Shown in pieces: positions 52,255 to 58,510 of a stretch of 58,510 nucleotides of DNA (the first letter of the stretch is position 1; each line of letters begins with the position of its first letter). Under the pieces are notes generated by a model. That model searched no databases. It had not been told where the DNA came from and saw nothing but the letters and a program-made list of their open reading frames with translations. Source of the stretch: Burkholderiaceae bacterium (GTDB lineage Bacteria > Pseudomonadota > Gammaproteobacteria > Burkholderiales > Burkholderiaceae_D); NCBI GenBank assembly GCA_019751755.1, contig JAIENA010000290.1, positions 1-58,510 of the forward strand, given 5' to 3'. Made by a program: the position numbers and the translations under genes.

Positions 52255-53451
52255 TTACAGCACCGTCGCCAGCGCGCACAGCCGATAATGATTGGCCGCC
52301 GCTTCCGGCTGCTGTAGCGCTTCATGCAATTGCGCCAGCTTCAGGTGTGATTCGCGCACCATGCGCGGATCCGAGGCGTCCGACAGCGCCTGCTCCAGGT
52401 AACGCTGCGCCTTGCCCCACAATTTCTGCTTCAGGCACAGCGATCCCAGCGTCAGCGCCAGTTCGGCGTCGGTGGGCCGTTGCTGGCTCCATTTTTCGCA
52501 ATGCTCGATTTGCGTCAGCAGCGCCTGCGATCCGGCCGGCGCCGCCGCGTCGCGGTAGGCGCGGATCACGCGTTCATCCCAGTTCGACGCCAACGCTTCC
52601 TCCACCACCACGCGCGCCTGGTCATGCAAGCCGCGCTCATTCATGGCGCTGGCCGCGCGGCAGGCCACGAAGGCCTTGGTGCGGTCACTGGTGGGAATGG
52701 TCGACCATACGCGCAGGATCGATTCCGCGTCATGCGAACCATCCGACAGCAAATCCTGGTACGCCAGTTCGCGCAGGCGCGCCGACAACGCCGGGTGCAG
52801 CGCCTTGTGCTTATCGAGCGAGCGGACCAGACGCAGCACCTCCGGCCAGTTTTTGGCTTGCTGCTGCGCTTTCAGCGACCATTGCAGCGCGTGGATGTGG
52901 CGCGTGCCGGACGCGTTCAATTCGCGCACGGCTTCCAGCGCCGCTTCCGGCTGGTGGTCATCGACCAGCAATTCCGTCATCGTCATCAGGCGCGCGGTTT
53001 TCATCCCGGTATCGGCGGAAATCGTGGCCAGCCAGTTGTCGCGGCGCTGGTTCTGGCGCATGCGGTGCGCGGCGCGGGCGCCGATCAGCGCGGCCACGCC
53101 GGCGTTTTCCGGCAATTCCGAGGCCCGCAGCGCGGCCTTTTCAGCATGGCCGAAACGGCCTTCAAACAGGGCTTTGAGCGCATCACGCAAGCCCTTGTTG
53201 CCGTCGCGCTCACGCTTGCGCTGGCGGTAGGCGGCGACCCGCTCCGGCATTTGCATGGTGCTGCGGAAGGCGCCGATGATCAGGTACAGGAAGCCGAACA
53301 GCGCCGCCAACATCAGCAGGAACAGGTTCAGCGACAGGTCGATACGGTACGGCGGGTAAAACAGCACCACGTTGCCCGGATTGAAGCGGGCCGTCACGGC
53401 GATGCCGATGGCAGCGGCCATCAGCGCGAGTAACCAGAGAAATAAGCGCAT
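52255..53451 (-). CDS. hemY: HemY, TPR protein of heme biosynthesis operon
   Basis: Predicted 398 aa. Two membrane segments lie at about 3-20 and 40-62, followed by a long helical TPR-like domain (AALRASELPENAGVAALIGA; LAYQDLLSDGSHDAESIL; LALTLGSLCLKQKLWGKAQR). The opening MRLFLWLLALMAAAIGIAV and the YPPYRIDLS loop fit proteobacterial HemY. This is not the Bacillus protoporphyrinogen oxidase of the same name. It directly follows hemX with no gap and is the last gene of the hemCDXY operon. Confidence 0.93.
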   Translation of the reverse strand: MRLFLWLLALMAAAIGIAVTARFNPGNVVLFYPPYRIDLSLNLFLLMLAALFGFLYLIIGAFRSTMQMPERVAAYRQRKRERDGNKGLRDALKALFEGRFGHAEKAALRASELPENAGVAALIGARAAHRMRQNQRRDNWLATISADTGMKTARLMTMTELLVDDHQPEAALEAVRELNASGTRHIHALQWSLKAQQQAKNWPEVLRLVRSLDKHKALHPALSARLRELAYQDLLSDGSHDAESILRVWSTIPTSDRTKAFVACRAASAMNERGLHDQARVVVEEALASNWDERVIRAYRDAAAPAGSQALLTQIEHCEKWSQQRPTDAELALTLGSLCLKQKLWGKAQRYLEQALSDASDPRMVRESHLKLAQLHEALQQPEAAANHYRLCALATVL

Positions 53452-54687
53452 TTACGGTTTCGCCTTGTAATTGCGGACGGCATTGAGGCTGTCGGCCAAT
53501 GTCGGCATCTCAATCGCCAGGTTGCTGGTTTGCACCTGACGCAACAGCGCCTGCACCGATTGGGTGGTCTTGGCGCGGGTATCGAAATAGCGCGTCAGCG
53601 CCTCTTGCGCGGCAATCAGATCGCTGCGGAACGCCGCCTCGTTGCGCGACAACAGCGCCATGCGGGCATTGAGCAGGCGCAGTTTCAGGTTTTCACGCAG
53701 GAAGTACGCCTGGCTGGGCGACAGCATCAGCGCATCCGGCGTTTCCACGCTGCGCACCCGGATCAACTGGCGCACATCGGTCCACATGTCGCTGCTCCAC
53801 GCATCCCAGACGTCGTGGGCCTGGGCCAGCCATGGCGTGCTTTCCTCGACCGGCGGCGCATCCTTGGCGCCTTTCGCGCCCTTGACCGGCGGTTTCGGCT
53901 GAACTTTGGCTTTGCGGTCCGGCTGGGCCGGCAAGGTCGGCTTTTCATCGGCCAGCATTGGCAGCGTGTCGACTTGTGCCATCACGTTATCGAGGCGCAC
54001 CGCCAGGCCCACGGTATCGACGCTCGGCAGCGCCTTGAGTTTTTCCGTATCTTTCGCAATCGCGCGGCGGATCGTGATGAACTGCGGCTTGTCCGAGCGG
54101 GACAGGCTGCGGTCGGCGTTTTGCAGCGCGATCAGCGCGCCCGACACGTTGCCGGCCAGCTGCAGCTGCTGGCTGGCGGTGGACAGCACTTGCTCGATTT
54201 CGGCCAACGCCCACTCATCGCGGTTTTTCGATAAATCCTGATACAGCTGTTCCAGCGCCAGTTGCTGGCTTTGCGCTTCGACCTGCTTGTTTTCCAGCAT
54301 GCCGACCTTGATCTGCAATTCGCGGGTGCCATCCTGCACGCCGCGCATCACCTTGCCGGTTTCCGTGTTCACGATGTCGCCCTGCTGCAGGCGGCGCGCC
54401 ATTTCTTCGCGCAGCTTGCGCACCTGGTTGTGCGACGACCAGGTCTGCGCCGCCAGCAACACGCCCAGCGCGACGACCGCGATCACCAACGGGCGATGCA
54501 TCTCGTTTTTTGCGGACGCGACCGGTGGGGGCGGTGGGGCCGGTGGCGTGGAAGGCGGCGGGGTCACCGACGCGGCGGCTTGCGGCGCGGACGTGTCCGG
54601 AGCCGGCTTGGCAGAGGCGGACTGCGCGGCGGAGGCTGCGGCGTCTGCGGAGTCTGCGGAGTCTGGAATAGTAGGCAAATCGTTCAT
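53452..54687 (-). CDS. hemX: HemX, membrane protein of the heme operon
   Basis: Predicted 411 aa. The N-terminal 65 residues are rich in Ala, Ser and Pro. One membrane segment lies at about 68-86 (LVIAVVALGVLLAAQTW). A long periplasmic helical region follows (VRKLREEMARRLQQGDIVNT; AEIEQVLSTASQQLQLAGNV). It is often annotated as uroporphyrinogen-III C-methyltransferase, but it has no SAM-methylase motifs. It overlaps hemD by 4 bp. The exact role is unknown. Confidence 0.93.
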   Translation of the reverse strand: MNDLPTIPDSADSADAAASAAQSASAKPAPDTSAPQAAASVTPPPSTPPAPPPPPVASAKNEMHRPLVIAVVALGVLLAAQTWSSHNQVRKLREEMARRLQQGDIVNTETGKVMRGVQDGTRELQIKVGMLENKQVEAQSQQLALEQLYQDLSKNRDEWALAEIEQVLSTASQQLQLAGNVSGALIALQNADRSLSRSDKPQFITIRRAIAKDTEKLKALPSVDTVGLAVRLDNVMAQVDTLPMLADEKPTLPAQPDRKAKVQPKPPVKGAKGAKDAPPVEESTPWLAQAHDVWDAWSSDMWTDVRQLIRVRSVETPDALMLSPSQAYFLRENLKLRLLNARMALLSRNEAAFRSDLIAAQEALTRYFDTRAKTTQSVQALLRQVQTSNLAIEMPTLADSLNAVRNYKAKP

Positions 54688-55457
54688 GGGCGTGATTGTA
54701 ACGCGGCCAGCAGGCGTTCGTCGCCTGAACCTGTCTGCGTTATACAGTGGAACCCCAGCGAAGTTGCTGTTTCAGCAATTCTGGCATGGGGAACGATCAT
54801 TTCTTGATGTTGCAATTTTGCAACGAGCGTATCGGCTTCGGGCAATTGCCGCACCAGCGCCAGCAGCCCGCGCAGCGCTTCCGAACTGGTGATCAGCCAG
54901 GTGGCGGAACCGGCCAGTAAGGCGGGCAGGCGCTGCGCCAACTCGGCGCACAGCGACGGCACGCCGCGCCGGTACGCCGCCACCACGGTGACGTCGGCGC
55001 CGGCCGCGCGGAACGCATCACCCATCAGTTCGCGGCCGCTGTCACCGCGCACGATCAACACCCGCGCGCCGTGTAGCGCCTGCAAATCCATCGCCGCCAA
55101 TAAATGTTCGGTATCGCTGTGGGCGCTGTCGGCCGGCATATAAATGCGCGCGCTGGCGTCGCTGACGCCATGGGCGGCCAGCGCCAGCTTGCTGCCCTCG
55201 CCGACCACGGCAATGGCCACGCCGGCCGGCCATGCGGGGAGGAATTGAAACGCCGCGTCGATCGCGTTGGGCGACACAAAGGCCACCAGATCAAAGTCCG
55301 CCAGCCGCGCCAGCACCGCTTGCAGTGGCGCCGGGTCGGGCAAGGCGGTGATCTCCAGCAGTGGCAACACTTCCACCGCCAAGCCGAGTGCGGCCACGCG
55401 CTCAGCCAATGGCTGCGCCTGCGCCAGCGGACGGGTGATGACGACGGGACCGGACAT
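54684..55457 (-). CDS. hemD: uroporphyrinogen-III synthase
   Basis: Predicted 257 aa from the ATG at 55457 (MSGPVVITRPLAQAQPLAER). The two-lobed HemD pattern is visible: LPLLEITALPDPAPLQAVLA, FVSPNAIDAAFQFL, ARVLIVRGDSGRELM and TWLITSSEALRGLL. It cyclises hydroxymethylbilane with inversion of ring D. It starts 23 bp after hemC and overlaps hemX by ATGA. An in-frame extension upstream would overlap hemC and was not used. Confidence 0.95.
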   Translation of the reverse strand: MSGPVVITRPLAQAQPLAERVAALGLAVEVLPLLEITALPDPAPLQAVLARLADFDLVAFVSPNAIDAAFQFLPAWPAGVAIAVVGEGSKLALAAHGVSDASARIYMPADSAHSDTEHLLAAMDLQALHGARVLIVRGDSGRELMGDAFRAAGADVTVVAAYRRGVPSLCAELAQRLPALLAGSATWLITSSEALRGLLALVRQLPEADTLVAKLQHQEMIVPHARIAETATSLGFHCITQTGSGDERLLAALQSRP

Positions 55458-55480
55458 CCGTGCTACGGCAACGCGGGCGC

Positions 55481-56482
55481 TCAGGCGCCGGGGGCCTGGT
55501 TCGGCGAATTGTCCGCCGCCGCCGCTTCGGCCAGGCACACCGACAGGATATCGACGGCATCTTGCTGACGCAGCAGTTCCGACACTTGCACGCCCAGTTC
55601 TTCCGCCGAGGCGGCCGGGCCGCGCACTTCAGCGCTGGCCTTGCGCTTGCCATCGGGCGTGGCCACCATCGCGCGCAAATGCATGGCATCACCCTCGACG
55701 GTGGCGAACGCCGCCAGCGGCACCTGGCAACTGCCGCCAAACACTTTCGACACCTTGCGTTCGGCCGTCACCGCCTGCGCGGTCGGTACGTGGTTCAGCG
55801 GCGCCAGGATGGCCATCAAGTCCAGGCCGTCATCGCGCTGGGCAATCTCGATCGCCATCGCGCCCTGGCCGGCGGCCGGCAGGCTGGCGTCCGGCTCCAG
55901 CAAGGCACGGATACGCTGCGGCAAGCCCAATCGCTTCAAGCCGGCGGCGGCCAGGATAATGGCGGCGTAATCGCCACGGTCCAGCTTACCCAGGCGGGTA
56001 TCGAGGTTGCCGCGCAGCGGTTTAATAATCAGGTGCGGATAGCGCGCAGCGATCAGCGACTGGCGGCGCAGGCTGCTGGTGCCCACCACGGCACCGGCCG
56101 GCAACGCGTCCAGCGACGCGTAGTCATTGGAGACGAACGCATCGCGCGGGTCTTCCCGCTCCAGCACGGCGGCCAGCGTAAAGCCTTCCGGCAACTCCAT
56201 CGGCACGTCTTTCAGCGAATGCACGGCCAGGTCGGCGCGGCCTTCGGCCATCGCCACTTCCAGTTCCTTGACAAACAGCCCCTTGCCGCCGACCTTGGAC
56301 AAGGCGCGGTCCAGGATCTGGTCACCGCGCGTCGTCATGCCAAGGATTTGAATATCACACTGAGGATATAATTCAGATAAGCGCGCGCGCACATGCTCCG
56401 CCTGCCACATGGCAAGACGGCTTTCGCGCGACGCGATGATGAGTTGGGATGGAAGCTGTGGAGCCAATTCGGAAGTATTCAA
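55481..56482 (-). CDS. hemC: hydroxymethylbilane synthase (porphobilinogen deaminase)
   Basis: Predicted 333 aa. [21 protein letters not shown] opens the enzyme (shown in part). [23 protein letters not shown] and [11 protein letters not shown] carry the substrate-binding arginines and lysines. The dipyrromethane cofactor cysteine is in [12 protein letters not shown]. It joins four porphobilinogens in the cytoplasm. It is the first gene of hemCDXY and is divergent from ppc, with about 130 bp between them. Confidence 0.97.
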   Translation of the reverse strand: MNTSELAPQLPSQLIIASRESRLAMWQAEHVRARLSELYPQCDIQILGMTTRGDQILDRALSKVGGKGLFVKELEVAMAEGRADLAVHSLKDVPMELPEGFTLAAVLEREDPRDAFVSNDYASLDALPAGAVVGTSSLRRQSLIAARYPHLIIKPLRGNLDTRLGKLDRGDYAAIILAAAGLKRLGLPQRIRALLEPDASLPAAGQGAMAIEIAQRDDGLDLMAILAPLNHVPTAQAVTAERKVSKVFGGSCQVPLAAFATVEGDAMHLRAMVATPDGKRKASAEVRGPAASAEELGVQVSELLRQQDAVDILSVCLAEAAAADNSPNQAPGA

Positions 56483-56631
56483 AACCTGATCTTTCGCGGA
56501 AGCTTGGTAAATTCATGCCTGAGATCACAAATTTTAGCATGCGCCATCCATAACAGAACCGGGGCTTATCCAGCTTCGCACGTTATCCAACATACTTTGC
56601 GGCGTATATGATGGTCACACCGGAGAATGCA

Positions 56632-58510
56632 TTGAACGATTTGGGAAACAGCGCGGCGGACGTGGACAAGGACGCCCCGTTGAAAGAAGACATCCGCCTG
56701 CTGGGCCGCCTGCTGGGCGACGTGCTGCGCGAACAGGAAGGCGAGGAAGTGTACGCGGTGGTGGAAACCATCCGGCAGACCGCCGTGCGGTTCCGCCGCG
56801 AAGCCGATGCCGGCGCCGCCAAGGAACTGGACGGCATGCTGAAGATCCTCACGCGCGACCAGACCATCTCCGTGGTGCGCGCGTTTTCATATTTTTCGCA
56901 CCTGGCCAATATCGCCGAAGACCAGCACCATATCCGGCGCCGCCGCGCCCACCTGCTGGCCGGCTCCAAGCCGCAGCAGGGCTCTGTCTCGTTCGCGCTC
57001 GATAAACTGCACAAGGCCGGGGTCGACGCAGCGGCGGTGGCAGGCTTTTTTGAGGATGCGCTGATTGCGCCCGTGCTGACGGCGCACCCGACCGAAGTCC
57101 AGCGCAAATCCATCCTCGACGCCGAACATGACATCGCCCGCCTGCTGGCCGAGCGCGACTTGCCGCTGACGCCGAAAGAGCGCGCCGCCAACATGCACCT
57201 GCTGCGCGCCAAGGTCGCCACGCTGTGGCAAACCCGCATGCTGCGCTACACCAAGCTGACGGTGGCCGATGAGATCGAAAACGCGCTGTCGTACTACCGC
57301 ATCACCTTCCTGCGCGAATTGCCGGCCATGTATGACGACATCGAGAGCGACATCGCGCTGCAATACGGCCACGAAGACAGCCCGGCCCCGATCAGCGCGC
57401 CGTACATGCAGATGGGCAGCTGGATCGGCGGCGACCGCGATGGCAACCCGAACGTCAACGCCGCCACCATGCGCTTCGCGCTGGAGCGCCATGCGTCGAC
57501 CATCGTCGATTTCTACCTCGACGAATGCCATACCCTGGGCGCGGAACTGTCGATTTCGACCTTGATGGTCCAGTGCACGCCGGCGCTGCAGGCGCTGGCC
57601 GATGCCTCGCCCGACCAGACCGACCACCGCGCCGACGAACCGTACCGCCGCGCGCTGATCGGCATTTATGCGCGCCTGGCCGGCACCGCGCGCGCGCTGG
57701 GCGCGACCAACATCTTGCGCAAGGAAGTCGGCCACGCCGAGCCCTACGCCAGTCCAGCGGAATTCTCCGCCGACCTGCAAGTGCTGATCGATTCGCTGAA
57801 CGCGCATCACGCCGGCGTCATGACACGGCCGCGTCTGACCACGCTGAAGCGGGCCGCCGATATCTTCGGTTTCCACCTGGCGTCGCTCGACATGCGCCAG
57901 TCGTCCGATATCCACGAAACGGTGCTGGCCGAACTGTTTGCCCGCGCCGGGGTGGCGGCTGATTACGCGGCGATGGACGAAGACGAGAAAGTCGAACTGT
58001 TGCTGGCGGAACTGGCGCAACCGCGCCTGCTGTATTCGCCGTACCTCGATTACTCGGAACAGACGGTGTCGGAACTGGCGATCCTGTCGGCCGCGCGCGA
58101 CATCCGCCAGCGCTACGGCGCGCGCGCGATTCGCAACTACATCATTTCGCACACGGAAACCGTGTCGGACTTGCTCGAAGTGCTGGTGCTGCAACAAGAA
58201 AGCGGCCTGCTGCGCCGCACCCGCGATGGCGCGGCGCAGTTGGACCTGATGGTGATCCCGCTGTTTGAAACCATTCCCGACCTGCAGCGCGCGGCCGGCA
58301 TCATGGCCCGCCTGATGGCGATCCCGCTGGTGCGCCAACTGATTACCCAGCACGGCGAGCAGCAGGAAGTCATGCTGGGCTATTCGGACTCCAACAAGGA
58401 TGGCGGTTTCCTGACCTCGAACTGGGAACTGTACAAGGCCGAAGTCGCCCTGGTCGACGTGTTTGCCCAGTCCGGCGTGAAACTGCGGCTGTTCCATGGC
58501 CGGGGCGGCA
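56632..58510 (+). CDS. ppc: phosphoenolpyruvate carboxylase, 5' part (open at window edge)
   Basis: The frame is open to the last base, so only about the first 626 residues of a protein of about 900 are seen. I prefer the TTG at 56632 (MNDLGNSAADVDKD) because GGAGA lies seven bases upstream; ATGs at 56608 and 56611 are in frame but lack a ribosome site. The catalytic histidine is in VLTAHPTEVQRKSI. Also present are GGDRDGNPNV, FHLASLDMRQSS, LGYSDSNKDGGFLTSNW and the start of the FHGRGG loop. It carboxylates phosphoenolpyruvate to oxaloacetate to refill the TCA cycle. Divergent from hemC. Confidence 0.95.
   Translation, partial: MNDLGNSAADVDKDAPLKEDIRLLGRLLGDVLREQEGEEVYAVVETIRQTAVRFRREADAGAAKELDGMLKILTRDQTISVVRAFSYFSHLANIAEDQHHIRRRRAHLLAGSKPQQGSVSFALDKLHKAGVDAAAVAGFFEDALIAPVLTAHPTEVQRKSILDAEHDIARLLAERDLPLTPKERAANMHLLRAKVATLWQTRMLRYTKLTVADEIENALSYYRITFLRELPAMYDDIESDIALQYGHEDSPAPISAPYMQMGSWIGGDRDGNPNVNAATMRFALERHASTIVDFYLDECHTLGAELSISTLMVQCTPALQALADASPDQTDHRADEPYRRALIGIYARLAGTARALGATNILRKEVGHAEPYASPAEFSADLQVLIDSLNAHHAGVMTRPRLTTLKRAADIFGFHLASLDMRQSSDIHETVLAELFARAGVAADYAAMDEDEKVELLLAELAQPRLLYSPYLDYSEQTVSELAILSAARDIRQRYGARAIRNYIISHTETVSDLLEVLVLQQESGLLRRTRDGAAQLDLMVIPLFETIPDLQRAAGIMARLMAIPLVRQLITQHGEQQEVMLGYSDSNKDGGFLTSNWELYKAEVALVDVFAQSGVKLRLFHGRGG

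Noticed and set aside
53452..54687. Uroporphyrinogen-III C-methyltransferase activity for HemX
   Set aside because: The common database name fits the family, but the protein lacks SAM-methylase motifs and is mostly coiled helix with one membrane anchor.

Overview
The window is high-GC and gene-dense. It looks like the chromosome of a betaproteobacterium of the family Oxalobacteraceae (Janthinobacterium/Duganella/Massilia group). This is inferred from the ppc-hemC-hemD-hemX-hemY-ppa order, the ftsK-lolA-rarA-serS neighbourhood, the MocR/DUF2917 pair and the style of the proteins; no search was run.

Layout. (1) 1-2720 is the end of an integrated element. It holds an IncP-plasmid-like KleE-type membrane protein with an exact KorB-type operator dyad upstream, an unknown gene, an AlpA-type regulator, and a DUF4102/P4-type tyrosine integrase beside the 3' end of tRNA-Ser(CGA). 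The rest of the element lies to the left. (2) 2827-20492 is mostly core and metabolic: tRNA-Ser, serS, a secreted peptide, a MocR regulator divergent from a DUF2917 gene, an epoxide-hydrolase-like enzyme, an FCD-GntR regulator with an amidohydrolase (8-oxoguanine deaminase type) and an NCS2 purine permease, then rarA-lolA-ftsK, trxB-smr and a serine beta-lactamase-fold protein. (3) 20496-23076 is an AT-richer accessory patch: a LuxR regulator with a dyad operator, a GC-rich structured non-coding block, a lipoprotein, a transposase scrap joined to a truncated secreted-protein gene, and a YCII protein. (4) 23124-26206 holds a MuiA/DUF4139 protein, a TRIC channel and a NarL-type response regulator.

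(5) 26570-45193 is the centrepiece: 19 co-oriented genes, mostly overlapping or separated by a few bases. It starts with a complete chemosensory array kit: a soluble receptor with two signalling tips, a triple-CheW scaffold, CheB, a HEAT protein, CheR, a response regulator, CheA, a small STAS-like protein, another response regulator, and a membrane receptor-like protein carrying a DxxxQ motif. It runs directly into a stressosome module: RsbR, RsbS, RsbT, a second RsbT/RsbW-type kinase, an RsbX-type phosphatase and a histidine kinase with an RsbU-like N-terminus. It ends in a GAF/PAS kinase-like protein, a response regulator and a GGDEF-EAL c-di-GMP enzyme. I infer a single signalling system that passes a chemoreceptor signal and a stressosome signal to c-di-GMP or response-regulator output.

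(6) 45625-58510 returns to core genes: PII, a 168-bp inverted-repeat element, NAD synthetase, a FemAB/GNAT-like protein, ppa, a TonB-dependent receptor, hemY-hemX-hemD-hemC, and the 5' part of ppc, which is open at the window edge.
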